The notes below the pieces were generated by a model. It saw nothing but the letters and a program-made list of their open reading frames with translations. It was not told where the DNA came from and did no database searches. A stretch of DNA of 64,000 nucleotides from Cellulophaga fucicola (lineage in GTDB: Bacteria > Bacteroidota > Bacteroidia > Flavobacteriales > Flavobacteriaceae), in the NCBI RefSeq assembly GCF_900119145.1, contig NZ_FPIY01000001.1, forward strand, positions 930,001 to 994,000. The letters are read 5' to 3'. Of this stretch, positions 1 through 8,839 are shown piece after piece. Every line of letters starts with the position of its first letter. Within the stretch, counting starts at the first letter, position 1. The position numbers and the translations under genes were made by a program.

Positions 1-1
1 A

Positions 2-928
2 AAAGCATTAACAGATAATATTACAGGAGAATTAGAATTATGTTTTTCTAAAGAATGGAAAGTTAGTAACGCTAAACAAGCATTTACTATAGCCAAAAGA
101 GGAGATACAAAAACATTTATGTTTACAGTAACACCACCTGCTTACGAAGCGGAAAGTGCTATCTCTCCATTAATAAAGATTAACGGAAAAGAACTTAGTA
201 AAGAGTTAATTGTTATATCTTATGATCATATTCCAACACAATCTGTTTTATTACCATCTGAAGCAAAGGTTGTACGCTTAGATATAAAAAAAACAGGTAA
301 AAACATTGGTTATATTGCTGGTGCTGGTGATAAAATACCAGAAAGTTTAGAACAAATTGGTTACTCAGTTTCTACTATAGATCCAGATAATATAAACACA
401 GAATCTCTAAAAGAATTTGATGCTATAGTTGTTGGTATTAGAGCTTACAATGTAGTAAATCAATTAAAGTTTAAACAACACTTTTTACTAGACTACGTAA
501 AAAATGGTGGAAACTTAGTAATACAATACAACACAGCTGGTCGTGGTAGCCTAGGAATAGACAACCTTGCTCCTTACACACTAGAACTCTCTAGAGACAG
601 AGTTACAGACGAGAACGCAACAGTAAACATTTTAGCAAAAAAACATTCTGTAATAAACTCACCTAACAAAATAGAAGCTAAGGACTTTAACAACTGGGTA
701 CAAGAACGTGGTTTATATTTCCCTAACAAATGGGGAAAAGAGTTTACTCCTATTTTAGCAATGGCAGATAAAGGAGAAGCAGCTAAAGAAGGTAGTATTT
801 TAATTGCTCCTTACGGAAAAGGAAATTATATATACACAGGAATAAGCTTTTTTAGAGAATTGCCAGCAGGTGTTCCTGGTGCCTATAAATTATTTGCTAA
901 TATGTTATCACTACCTAAAAATAACTAA
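2..928 (+). CDS. PIG-L family deacetylase, C-terminal part (5' end outside window)
   Basis: The reading frame is open from base 2 to the stop at 928, so the gene starts upstream of the window; the first internal ATG (119) is not the true start. The visible 308 residues match the C-terminal half of the long (about 800 aa) Bacteroidota PIG-L/LmbE proteins: a beta-sandwich-like stretch, then a glutamine-amidotransferase-like Rossmann segment (around GKNIGYIAGAGD and VGIRAYN) ending in a GKGNYIYTG strand. The catalytic N-terminal deacetylase domain is not in view. Family members are generally exported and thought to remove N-acetyl groups from sugars. It is followed at 6 bp by a tiny membrane protein and then a sodium:solute symporter, which suggests uptake of the product. 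Confidence 0.75.
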   Translation, partial: KALTDNITGELELCFSKEWKVSNAKQAFTIAKRGDTKTFMFTVTPPAYEAESAISPLIKINGKELSKELIVISYDHIPTQSVLLPSEAKVVRLDIKKTGKNIGYIAGAGDKIPESLEQIGYSVSTIDPDNINTESLKEFDAIVVGIRAYNVVNQLKFKQHFLLDYVKNGGNLVIQYNTAGRGSLGIDNLAPYTLELSRDRVTDENATVNILAKKHSVINSPNKIEAKDFNNWVQERGLYFPNKWGKEFTPILAMADKGEAAKEGSILIAPYGKGNYIYTGISFFRELPAGVPGAYKLFANMLSLPKNN

Positions 929-934
929 GACACT

Positions 935-1036
935 ATGGAGAATAAATTTGTTTGGAAAAAAGAATATTCCTTGGTCTTACTTTTAAATATAGCATATGGA
1001 GTTTTGTTTTTTGTAATAATGAAAATTTACAATTAA
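935..1036 (+). CDS. 33-residue single-span membrane protein
   Basis: This short frame starts at ATG 935, 6 bp after the deacetylase stop, and ends with TAA at 1034-1036, one base before the symporter ATG at 1038. The peptide has a charged start (MENKFVWKKEYS), one hydrophobic helix of about 20 residues (LVLLLNIAYGVLFFVIMKIY) and no signal cleavage site. The tight packing between two genes argues that it is translated. I do not know an assigned function. By analogy with other miniature transporter subunits it could stabilise or modulate the neighbouring symporter, which is inference. Confidence 0.6.
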   Translation: MENKFVWKKEYSLVLLLNIAYGVLFFVIMKIYN

Positions 1037-1037
1037 T

Positions 1038-2759
1038 ATGGCTTCAATAGATTGGTATTTACTTATAGGAACACTACTATTTATTGTAGGTTTTGGCGTG
1101 TATAAAACAAAAGGAAGTAAAAATGTAAACGATTATGTTTTAGGAGGTAATCAGTCTAAATGGTGGACAATTGGATTATCTGTAATGGCCACGCAAGCAA
1201 GTGCTATTACATTTTTATCTACTCCAGGACAAGCATACCACGATGGTATGGGTTTTGTACAGTTTTACTTTGGACTACCACTAGCGATGGTAGTTATATG
1301 TATGGTTTTTGTACCATTATATCATAGATTAAAAGTTTACACAGCATACGAATTTCTAGAAAATAGATTTGATGTTAAAACAAGAACATTAGCCGCATTT
1401 TTATTCTTAATTCAACGTGGTTTAGCGGCAGGTATTACAATTTATGCACCATCTATTATACTGTCTGCAGTACTTGGTTGGGACTTAAGAATTTTGAATA
1501 TTTTAATAGGTATTTTAGTAATTATCTATACTGTCTCTGGAGGTACAAAAGCTGTAAGTGTTACCCAAAAACAACAGATGTTTATTATAATGCTGGGTAT
1601 GTTTGTTGCTTTTTACTTTATTCTAGATTACTTACCAGATGATATTACATTTAGCAAAGCTTTAAAAGTTGCTAGCGCTAGTGATAAATTAAACATCCTA
1701 GATTTTAGTTTTGATACGCAAAGCAGGTACACTGTTTGGAGTGGTTTAACAGGTGGATTTTTCTTATTTATGTCTTATTTTGGAACAGACCAAAGCCAAG
1801 TACAACGTTACTTATCTGGTAAATCTGTAAGAGAGAGTCAACTTGGTTTAATTTTTAATGGTATTTTAAAAATACCAATGCAATTCTTTATTTTATTGGT
1901 TGGTGTAATGGTTTTTGTTTTTTATCAATACAATACATCACCTTTAAACTTTAATCCGGCAGCAACTTCTAAAGTAACAAACTCTGTTTATGCAGAGGAT
2001 TATAATTTATTAGTAAAAGAGCACAAAGTAATAAGTGATAAAAAAATTACTGCTCAAAATAATTTATCTGTTGCATTAGACAACAACGACCTTAACAGAC
2101 AAGAAACTGCTAAAAAAGAGATTGTTGCTCTAAACGCTCAAGAAAAACTTGGTAGAGATGCTGCAAAAAGTTTAATAAAACAAGCAGATAAAGATGTAGA
2201 AACTAATGACACCGACTATGTATTTATTCACTTTATACTAAACTATTTACCACAAGGTATTATTGGTTTATTATTGGCTGTTATTTTATCTGCCGCAATG
2301 TCTTCTACCGCATCCGAACTAAATGCCTTAGGTACAATTACTGCATTAGACATTTACAAAAGAAGCATTAGACAAGGTAAATCTGAAGAGCACTACGTAA
2401 AAGCATCAAAAGTACTTACTTTAGTTTGGGGTATTATTGCCATACTAATTGCCTGTGTTGCAAGTTTGTTTGATAATTTAATACAATTGGTAAATATTAT
2501 TGGATCTATATTTTACGGAAACGTTCTTGGTATATTCTTACTAGCCTTCTTTTTTAAGTATGTAAAAGGAAATGCTGTATTTGTAGCAGCAATAATTACA
2601 CAAGTTATAGTAATTGTTGGCTGGTGGCTAGACTGGATGTCTTATCTATGGTTAAACGCTTTTGGTTGCCTGCTTGTAATTGCCATTGCTTTACTACTAG
2701 AAAGCTTTGATAGAATGATGAGAAGTGACGATGAAAACAGTATTGAAAGCATACAATAG
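1038..2759 (+). CDS. Sodium:solute symporter (SSS family)
   Basis: A 573-residue integral membrane protein with about 13-14 hydrophobic segments. The N-terminal helix (DWYLLIGTLLFIVGFGVY), the GGNQSKWWTIGLSVMATQASAIT region and the second-half motif AAMSSTASELNALGTI are typical of SSS transporters, which couple Na+ influx to uptake of sugars, amino acids or sialic acids. A hydrophilic, charged loop of about 80 residues (roughly 310-390) is inserted between helices, a feature of the Bacteroidota subgroup. It is the third gene of the operon with the PIG-L deacetylase and the 33-residue protein and is closed by a strong hairpin terminator. The substrate cannot be read from the sequence; a deacetylated amino sugar is a reasonable guess. 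Confidence 0.9.
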   Translation: MASIDWYLLIGTLLFIVGFGVYKTKGSKNVNDYVLGGNQSKWWTIGLSVMATQASAITFLSTPGQAYHDGMGFVQFYFGLPLAMVVICMVFVPLYHRLKVYTAYEFLENRFDVKTRTLAAFLFLIQRGLAAGITIYAPSIILSAVLGWDLRILNILIGILVIIYTVSGGTKAVSVTQKQQMFIIMLGMFVAFYFILDYLPDDITFSKALKVASASDKLNILDFSFDTQSRYTVWSGLTGGFFLFMSYFGTDQSQVQRYLSGKSVRESQLGLIFNGILKIPMQFFILLVGVMVFVFYQYNTSPLNFNPAATSKVTNSVYAEDYNLLVKEHKVISDKKITAQNNLSVALDNNDLNRQETAKKEIVALNAQEKLGRDAAKSLIKQADKDVETNDTDYVFIHFILNYLPQGIIGLLLAVILSAAMSSTASELNALGTITALDIYKRSIRQGKSEEHYVKASKVLTLVWGIIAILIACVASLFDNLIQLVNIIGSIFYGNVLGIFLLAFFFKYVKGNAVFVAAIITQVIVIVGWWLDWMSYLWLNAFGCLLVIAIALLLESFDRMMRSDDENSIESIQ

Positions 2760-2767
2760 AAAACATA

Positions 2768-2803
2768 AAAAAACCCGTAAAACTAAAAGCCTTACGGGTT
2801 TTT
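2768..2803. terminator. Bidirectional intrinsic terminator
   Basis: A perfect stem AAACCCGTAA/TTACGGGTTT with an 11-nt loop has an A-tract on the left and a T-tract on the right. It can end transcription of the symporter operon (+) and of the DUF2911 gene (-), which converge here. Confidence 0.9.
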
Positions 2804-2822
2804 AAATTATATAGAACAAAAA

Positions 2823-3668
2823 TTATTTTGCTCCCCACTCTTTTAAAGAGTCTTCATTCATTTTAACGTAATCTGCATTACCAGCTTCTTTAGAACCAGC
2901 TAAAGATTTTTTAGCAGTCTCTATAGCTTTTTTCTTATCTCCAGCTTTAGCATAGATTAAAGACAATTGTCTTAATTGGTAAAAAGCAGGCTTTTCCATC
3001 ATACTCATTGCTTTTTCCATCCAAGTTTTAGCTTGATTAATATCCTTACCTTCTGCAGAATAGTAAACAGCAGATGCATAGTAATCTTGCGCAGACGGAC
3101 CATTCATAGATCTTGTAATAGCAGCAGTTACTTTTTTGTCTGTTGGCACTTCAAATTTAACACCTACATAAACATCTTCCCATAAAATACCTAAAACAGC
3201 AGAGCCAGAAGTTAAATCATCAAAAGTCATTGTAAATGTTTCAACTTTCATTGGCATTTTTACAACATCAGCTTTAATAGTAGCAGCAACTTTAGACTCA
3301 TCCCAAGCAGATGGTGTACCCCAGTTATTTGTATCAGCATAAAAAACAACTTCCCAAGAAGTAGCTCCAGGCTTAGTAAAAACAGCATAAGAACCAGCTT
3401 TTACTTCCTTACCACCAATAGTAACAGCGTCACTAAATGTAATTATTGTGTTTTTATTAGCTCCTGTTCTCCATAATTTATCAAAAGGCACTAAGTTTCC
3501 AAAAACTTCTCTACCTCTAGCAGATGGTCTAGAATACTCTAATGTTACGTCTGTTAAGCCAACTTTCTGTTCCATTTTAGTAAACGGACTTGGTTGTGGC
3601 GTTTCAATTTGTGCTTGTACCCCTGTTAAGGCAAACACTGCAATTAATACTAATGCAATTTTTTTCAT
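2823..3668 (-). CDS. DUF2911 domain-containing exported protein
   Basis: A 281-residue protein with a clear Sec signal peptide (MKKIALVLIAVFALTGVQAQ). I chose the ATG at 3668; the frame also reaches an ATG at 3698, but that would put a charged decapeptide before the signal. Residues about 20-165 form the DUF2911 domain, recognised by the PSPFTKMEQKVGLTDVTLEY start, the YSRPSARGREVFG motif and LWRTGANKNT. The C-terminal 110 residues look like short helical TPR-type repeats (KTWMEKAMSMM, KKKAIETAKKSL). DUF2911 proteins are abundant in Bacteroidota and of unknown function. It is likely periplasmic or surface-exposed. Confidence 0.85.
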   Translation of the reverse strand: MKKIALVLIAVFALTGVQAQIETPQPSPFTKMEQKVGLTDVTLEYSRPSARGREVFGNLVPFDKLWRTGANKNTIITFSDAVTIGGKEVKAGSYAVFTKPGATSWEVVFYADTNNWGTPSAWDESKVAATIKADVVKMPMKVETFTMTFDDLTSGSAVLGILWEDVYVGVKFEVPTDKKVTAAITRSMNGPSAQDYYASAVYYSAEGKDINQAKTWMEKAMSMMEKPAFYQLRQLSLIYAKAGDKKKAIETAKKSLAGSKEAGNADYVKMNEDSLKEWGAK

Positions 3669-3774
3669 TTTATAAAATAGTTTATTAAGTTTCCTCAAAA
3701 TTACGGCAGACGGAAGCCTTTAAATGTTAAGGAAAACTTAAATTTTAAGATATAAAAAATGAGTAAAGAAAGAA

Positions 3775-4629
3775 TTATTTGTTTACTGTAAGTTTAAAAA
3801 CACTTGCAGAAGCACCTAATTTTAAAAAGGATTCCGAAGAAATATAATATGTATTATTATCTAAATTGGTAATCCCTTCTACTTGAGCAAAACCAATGTC
3901 TAAAGGTGTTTTTTTAACAGAGCCAGAAAATAAATTAGCAGTTGTAAGACCAGTAACCTCTACAGCAAAAGGTAACATAAACATATTATAACCTACTAAA
4001 ACAACTTTATCCGTTTTACTATTATAATTAGCACCTGTAACCATACCATTGGTTTTATAGCTACCAACACTTACAGCTTTATAAGTACCTTGCTTTTTAG
4101 GTATTTTATAAGCACTAGTACCTTTACCCTGCCATTGTTTAGTTAAAACAAATAAATTGTCTCCTTTACTAAACAAAGCTTCTGCATCAAAATCACTTCT
4201 AGTTGTTCTAGTAAATGAATCCTGATCTGGATAGCTGTAATATATCTTCTCTGCTGTTACCTTGTCTTTTGTATATATATCTTTTTTAGAAATTTTATAA
4301 ATACAAAGATCTTTTCTATCTCCATTAAAATTACCAAAATCTGCAACATAGATAAAATGCTGATCTTGGGTAATATCTTCCCAATCTATATTCTTTGCGT
4401 TGGCAATAACAACTTTTCTTTTTACCTTAAATGTATTTTTATCTAAAAAATATAAGGTAGGTGTATTTCCAGAGTCGTTATGCGTAATTAGCTCATCATT
4501 ATAAAACAACAAACCAGAAGACTCAGAAACCACCTCTGGCAAAGCCCCCACAAGTTTACTTGTAAGTTGCGAACATATAGCGCCAATAAGAACTGCTGAA
4601 GTATAAAGGATTACTAATTTAAATTTCAT
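3775..4629 (-). CDS. Exported beta-propeller-like protein of unknown function
   Basis: A 284-residue protein with an N-terminal hydrophobic signal (MKFKLVILYTSAVLIGAICSQ). The mature part has repeated short beta-strand blocks of the type seen in NHL or SdiA-regulated-like propellers: SGLLFYNDELITHNDSGN, IDWEDITQDQHFIYVADFGN, KGDNLFVLTKQW and KVVLVGYN. The DWEDI and YVADFGNFNGDR motifs are common in flavobacterial proteins annotated as hypothetical or T9SS-associated; no T9SS sorting domain is visible here. It has its own upstream region facing the divergent TetR gene at 4817. Function unknown. Confidence 0.75.
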   Translation of the reverse strand: MKFKLVILYTSAVLIGAICSQLTSKLVGALPEVVSESSGLLFYNDELITHNDSGNTPTLYFLDKNTFKVKRKVVIANAKNIDWEDITQDQHFIYVADFGNFNGDRKDLCIYKISKKDIYTKDKVTAEKIYYSYPDQDSFTRTTRSDFDAEALFSKGDNLFVLTKQWQGKGTSAYKIPKKQGTYKAVSVGSYKTNGMVTGANYNSKTDKVVLVGYNMFMLPFAVEVTGLTTANLFSGSVKKTPLDIGFAQVEGITNLDNNTYYISSESFLKLGASASVFKLTVNK

Positions 4630-4752
4630 TCTTGATGTATAAAAATTCTATTATCACCAAAATTACTTCTTATTAATTAGATAACTATAAATTTTAAGTA
4701 AACCCTAACAGAATAAGGGTTTAATATACAGTAAAACTATTATAATTTTATT

Positions 4753-4797
4753 TTGTCTAATATTTAACATAAATAGTTAGACATTTTTATATCTTTG
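4753..4797 (+). promoter_or_regulatory. Promoter and operator-like inverted repeat upstream of the TetR operon
   Basis: TATCTTTG (4790-4797) is a perfect Bacteroidota -7 box 19 bp before the TetR start. Just upstream lies an exact 7-bp inverted repeat, TGTCTAA (4754-4760) and TTAGACA (4777-4783), with a 16-bp spacer. It covers the -33 region and reaches close to the -7 box, a position suited to repression. A related TGTCCAA/CTAGACA pair lies before the SDR gene at 10181. Autoregulation by the TetR protein is inferred. Confidence 0.6.
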
Positions 4798-4816
4798 TTG
4801 AACAGATACTTTAATT

Positions 4817-5476
4817 ATGGCAAAGAAAAAGAATATAACTGCAGATGATATTGTTAGTTTTTATATGGATTATGTATTAGAAAACGAAAAAGAACCTTCT
4901 TCTATATATAAATTTAGTAAGACTAATAACTTTGAAGAATCTATATTTTATAAATATTTTAATTCTTTTGAAACTTTAGAAAAGCATATATTCAATGCCT
5001 TTTTTAATCATACAATAAAAGCATTAGAAGCAGATGAAGCGTATGCTACTTATGATAATAGAACAAAGCTTTTAAGTTTTTACTATACTTTTTTTGAGAT
5101 GTTAACTGCAAACAGAAGCTATGTTGTATATGCACTTAATAAGCACAAAAACAAACTAAAATCTGTTAGTATGCTATCTAAACTAAAGGAAAGCTTTGGT
5201 CATTACATTTCTAGCCTAGAGATTAAAACAATAGATTTAAAACAAGAAAAGCTAGAAAAAATTCAGAATAAGACAATTATGGAATCTGGTTGGATACAAC
5301 TAATTATAACTTTAAAGTTTTGGTTAGATGACACTTCTTCTTCATTTGAAAAGACAGATATTTTTATTGAAAAGAGCGTAAACACTACGTTTGATTTGTT
5401 AGACACAAAACCACTACAGAGTATTATAGATTTAGGAAAGTTTATATACAAAGAGAAAATTAATATGAACATATAG
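4817..5476 (+). CDS. TetR-like transcriptional regulator
   Basis: A 219-residue protein whose first 55 residues fit a TetR HTH: helix 1 ADDIVSFYMDYVLENE, then SIYKFSKTNNFEESIFYKYFNSFETLEKHIF, where the FYKYF-SxxxLEKxIF pattern is the recognition helix and the start of helix 4. The remainder is all-alpha (TetR C-terminal ligand/dimer domain) with FWLDDTSSSFEKTD near residue 170, seen in the TetR proteins that precede AarF-like kinases in flavobacteria. It is the first gene of a tightly packed operon; the next start is 3 bp downstream. It probably represses its own operon through the inverted repeat at 4754-4783. The ligand is unknown. Confidence 0.8.
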   Translation: MAKKKNITADDIVSFYMDYVLENEKEPSSIYKFSKTNNFEESIFYKYFNSFETLEKHIFNAFFNHTIKALEADEAYATYDNRTKLLSFYYTFFEMLTANRSYVVYALNKHKNKLKSVSMLSKLKESFGHYISSLEIKTIDLKQEKLEKIQNKTIMESGWIQLIITLKFWLDDTSSSFEKTDIFIEKSVNTTFDLLDTKPLQSIIDLGKFIYKEKINMNI

Positions 5477-5479
5477 CCT

Positions 5480-6790
5480 ATGAAAACGCTAGACAAGATT
5501 CCGACTTCTAAAATACAACGTGCCAGTAAATTAGTTACTACAGGTGCAAAAGTTGGTGTTAATTATCTTAAGTACTACGGAGATAAATTAACAAGGTCAG
5601 AAACAGAGGCAAAAGATCGCTTAAATAAAAATAATGCAGAAGACATATACGATAGTCTTAAGCAGTTAAAAGGAAGTGCTTTAAAGGTTGCACAAATGCT
5701 TAGTATGGAAAAAAGCATATTGCCACAGGCTTATGTAGAAAAATTTTCTTTAGCTCAGTTTTCTGTTCCGCCATTATCTGCTCCATTGGTACAAAAGACG
5801 TTTAAAAAATATTTTGGAAAATCTCCTAACGAGATTTATGATACTTTTAATTTAAACTCTGTTAACGCTGCTAGTATTGGGCAAGTACATTATGCCGAGT
5901 TAGATTCTAGAAAACTAGCCGTTAAAATACAATATCCTGGAGTTGCAGATAGCATCTCTACAGATTTAGCTATGGTAAAACCTATTGCCATTAAAATGTT
6001 TAATATTAAGGGCAAAGACTCAGATAAGTATTTTAATGAGGTAGAAAACAAACTTATAGAAGAAACCAATTACTTGTTAGAGATAAAGCAAAGTATAGCT
6101 ATGGTTTCTGCTTGTAAACACATACCAAACCTTAAGTTCCCTAAATATTATGAAGATTTATCGTCTGAACGTATTATTACCATGGATTGGATGGTTGGTG
6201 AACATTTAAGTGAGTTTACAGCTCGTAATACAAACCAAGAACAAGCAGATAAAATTGGGCAAGCACTTTGGGACTTTTATATGTATCAAATGCACGTACT
6301 TAGAAAAGTGCACGCAGATCCGCATCCTGGAAATTTTCTAATTTCTAAAGAAGCAGAATTAATAGCGTTAGATTTTGGATGTATAAAAGAGGTTCCTAAT
6401 AGTTTTTATGTTCCTTATTTTGAGTTAGCAAAGCCAGAGATTATTAATAATCCTGTTTTATTCTCTCAAAAAATGCACGAATTAGAAATTTTAAAAGAGG
6501 ATGATACTAAAGAAGAAACTGAATTTTTCTCAGCCCTTTTTTATGAAATGTTAAGTCTATTCACCAAACCTTTTCACGAAGAAACGTTTGACTTCTCTGA
6601 CCCTGTATTTTTTAATCAGATAGCAGAACTGGGAGAAAAATATAGCAAAAGTGCAGAATTACGTAAAATGAACGGCAACAGAGGATCTAAACATTTTATT
6701 TACATCAACAGAACCTTTTTTGGACTTTATAATTTAATGTTCGATTTAAAATCCAAGGACATTAAGATTAACAATTATTTATCTCTTTAA
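5480..6790 (+). CDS. AarF/UbiB (ABC1) family atypical kinase
   Basis: A 436-residue member of the ABC1/UbiB/COQ8 protein-kinase-like family. Visible landmarks are the N-terminal KxGQ-type motif, here KVAQMLS (Ala replaces the usual Gly), the alanine-rich loop VNAASIGQVHYAEL that replaces the P-loop, LAVKIQYPGV with the conserved Lys, the catalytic loop HADPHPGNFL and the metal-binding LDFGCIKEV. There is no C-terminal membrane anchor. Housekeeping UbiB supports quinone biosynthesis, but this copy sits between a TetR regulator and a flavin reductase (4 bp spacing), which is the arrangement of light- and stress-linked clusters, so a lipid- or isoprenoid-related role under stress is more likely. 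Exact substrate unknown. Confidence 0.85.
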   Translation: MKTLDKIPTSKIQRASKLVTTGAKVGVNYLKYYGDKLTRSETEAKDRLNKNNAEDIYDSLKQLKGSALKVAQMLSMEKSILPQAYVEKFSLAQFSVPPLSAPLVQKTFKKYFGKSPNEIYDTFNLNSVNAASIGQVHYAELDSRKLAVKIQYPGVADSISTDLAMVKPIAIKMFNIKGKDSDKYFNEVENKLIEETNYLLEIKQSIAMVSACKHIPNLKFPKYYEDLSSERIITMDWMVGEHLSEFTARNTNQEQADKIGQALWDFYMYQMHVLRKVHADPHPGNFLISKEAELIALDFGCIKEVPNSFYVPYFELAKPEIINNPVLFSQKMHELEILKEDDTKEETEFFSALFYEMLSLFTKPFHEETFDFSDPVFFNQIAELGEKYSKSAELRKMNGNRGSKHFIYINRTFFGLYNLMFDLKSKDIKINNYLSL

Positions 6791-6794
6791 TAGA

Positions 6795-7409
6795 ATGATA
6801 TCGTATTCTAAACAAAACATAGAAGAGCTAGAACATCTGTTTAAAATTAACTTAATAAACAGTGCAACAGGATATAAATCGGCCAATTTAATTGGCACTA
6901 GATCTGTTAATGGACAAGAAAATATTGCTGTTTTTAGCTCTGTTATTCATCTAGGATCTAGTCCTGCTTTGTTAGGCTTTATATGCAGACCTACTACTGT
7001 TCCAAGGCATACGTATAAAAATATATTAGAAACAAAAACATATACTATAAACCATATACATTTAGATATTTTAGAAGAAGCACACCATACATCTGCTAAA
7101 TATCCTGAAGATGTATCAGAATTTTCTAAAGCTAATTTAAAGCCAGAATACAAGAACAATTGTAAGGCTCCTTTTCTAAAAGGTGCTCCAGTACAACTAG
7201 AGTTAAAATTTATAGAAGAAATACCTATTAAAGCTAACGGAACCATTATGGTTATTGGCGAAATAGTTAACTTATATGTAAATAAAGAATTACTACAAAA
7301 AGATGGATTAATAGATTTATCTAAAGGAAATGTAGCTGCAATTAATGGCCTAGATACCTATGCTGTAGCAAAAACAAATAAAAGGTTTGCATACCAACGC
7401 CCTAAATAA
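6795..7409 (+). CDS. Flavin reductase family protein
   Basis: A 204-residue FMN-binding split-barrel protein of the flavin-reductase-like group. The pattern SANLIGTRSVNGQENIAVFS followed by SSPALLGFICRPTTVPRHTYKNI is the flavin phosphate-binding region of these proteins, and TYTINHIH continues the barrel. Members either reduce free flavin or hold flavin. Start ATG is 4 bp after the UbiB-like stop and its stop lies 5 bp before the SDR gene, so it is translated as part of the operon. In comparable clusters of other bacteria a flavin reductase accompanies photolyases or cryptochromes, where it could supply reduced FAD. No photolyase is in this window. Confidence 0.85.
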   Translation: MISYSKQNIEELEHLFKINLINSATGYKSANLIGTRSVNGQENIAVFSSVIHLGSSPALLGFICRPTTVPRHTYKNILETKTYTINHIHLDILEEAHHTSAKYPEDVSEFSKANLKPEYKNNCKAPFLKGAPVQLELKFIEEIPIKANGTIMVIGEIVNLYVNKELLQKDGLIDLSKGNVAAINGLDTYAVAKTNKRFAYQRPK

Positions 7410-7414
7410 ATAAT

Positions 7415-8836
7415 ATGAAAATTCTAGTAACAGGTACAACTGGCTATATAGGCAAAAGATTAGTACCCCTTTTAATACAAGAGGGTCACAATGTTGTATG
7501 CGTTGTTAGAGATAAATTAAGAGCAGAAGATTGGTATAAAGAAGAGCCTTTAATAACAGTTGTAGAAGCAGACTTTTTACAAGAAGAGACATTGCATACA
7601 ATACCAAAAGATATAGACATAGCATATTATTTAATACATTCTATGTCTAATTCATCAACTAATTTTAAATCACTAGAAGAACAATGTGCCATCAACTTTA
7701 AAAAATACATTGAAAAAACCACAACTAAACAAGTATTATACTTAAGTGGTATTACCAATGATCCTAAGTTGTCTATGCATTTATCATCTAGAAAATTGGT
7801 AGAAGAAACTTTAGCTTCTAATGTATATGCTCTTACAACATTTAGAGCAGGTATTATTGTAGGCTCTGGAAGTTCTTCTTTTGAAATTATTAGAGATTTA
7901 GTAGAAAAACTACCTATAATGGTTGCTCCAAAATGGTTAGATACAAAAACACAACCTCTAGCAGTTAGAGATGTATTACTATTTTTATCTAAAGCAATTG
8001 GTAAAGAAGAACTATATAATAAAGGAATAGATATTTTTGGACCTAATGTACTTACATACAAACAAATGTTATTGCAGTTTGCCAAAGTAAGAGGTTTAAA
8101 AAGATATATAATTACGGTTCCTGTTATGACACCTAAACTATCTTCTTATTGGTTGTATTTTGTAACATCTACATCTTACAAACTTGCATCTACTTTAGTA
8201 AAAAGTATGGGTGTAGAAATTATAGGTAAACCAAGTGATATAAATTCAGTTTTAGACATACAACCTATAACTTACAAAGAAGCGGTTGAGTTGGCTTTTG
8301 AGAAAATTGAACAAAATAGCATCTTATCTAGTTGGAAAGATTCTATGATAAGCAGTGGTAGATTAAAAGGGAGCATACATAAGTACATAAATGTTCCAAA
8401 ATATGGCTGTTTTACAGATTATAAAGAACGTAAGGTTTTAAACAAAAAGAAGACTATAGATAAGATTTGGGCTATAGGCGGACCAACAGGTTGGTACTAC
8501 GGTACTATTTTATGGAAATTTAGAGGTTATTTAGACAAGTTATTTGGTGGCATAGGCCTAAGAAGAGGTAGAACTAGCCCCACTGATTTAAGTGTAGGAG
8601 ATGCATTAGATTTTTGGCGTGTTATTTATGCAGATAAAGAACAGCAAAAATTACTATTATATGCTGAAATGAAACTACCTGGAGAGGCTTGGTTAGAGTT
8701 TAAAATTGAAAATGATATACTTAAACAAACGGCTACTTTTAGACCAAGAGGCTTAGCTGGTAGGCTGTATTGGTATAGTGTTTTACCTTTTCATATATTT
8801 ATTTTTAACGGAATGATTAACAAATTAGCCGCATAG
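7415..8836 (+). CDS. SDR family oxidoreductase with C-terminal DUF2867 domain
   Basis: A 473-residue two-domain protein. Residues 1-290 are an extended/atypical SDR (NmrA or YbjT-like) with the nucleotide-binding start LVTGTTGYIGKRLVPLLIQEG, DIAYYLIHSM and YLSGIT. Residues about 320-473 fit DUF2867 (WAIGGPTGWYYGTILWKFRG, SVGDALDFWRV, LYAEMKLPGEAWLEF, ending in YWYSVLPFHIFIF). This fusion is common in bacterial light-response and photolyase clusters; its substrate is unknown. It lies 5 bp after the flavin reductase and 3 bp before the TIGR03643 gene. Confidence 0.85.
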   Translation: MKILVTGTTGYIGKRLVPLLIQEGHNVVCVVRDKLRAEDWYKEEPLITVVEADFLQEETLHTIPKDIDIAYYLIHSMSNSSTNFKSLEEQCAINFKKYIEKTTTKQVLYLSGITNDPKLSMHLSSRKLVEETLASNVYALTTFRAGIIVGSGSSSFEIIRDLVEKLPIMVAPKWLDTKTQPLAVRDVLLFLSKAIGKEELYNKGIDIFGPNVLTYKQMLLQFAKVRGLKRYIITVPVMTPKLSSYWLYFVTSTSYKLASTLVKSMGVEIIGKPSDINSVLDIQPITYKEAVELAFEKIEQNSILSSWKDSMISSGRLKGSIHKYINVPKYGCFTDYKERKVLNKKKTIDKIWAIGGPTGWYYGTILWKFRGYLDKLFGGIGLRRGRTSPTDLSVGDALDFWRVIYADKEQQKLLLYAEMKLPGEAWLEFKIENDILKQTATFRPRGLAGRLYWYSVLPFHIFIFNGMINKLAA

Positions 8837-8839
8837 AAT

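Noticed and set aside
2605-2838. 77-residue minus-strand frame over the symporter 3' end
   Set aside because: It runs across the bidirectional terminator and is antisense to a clear gene.
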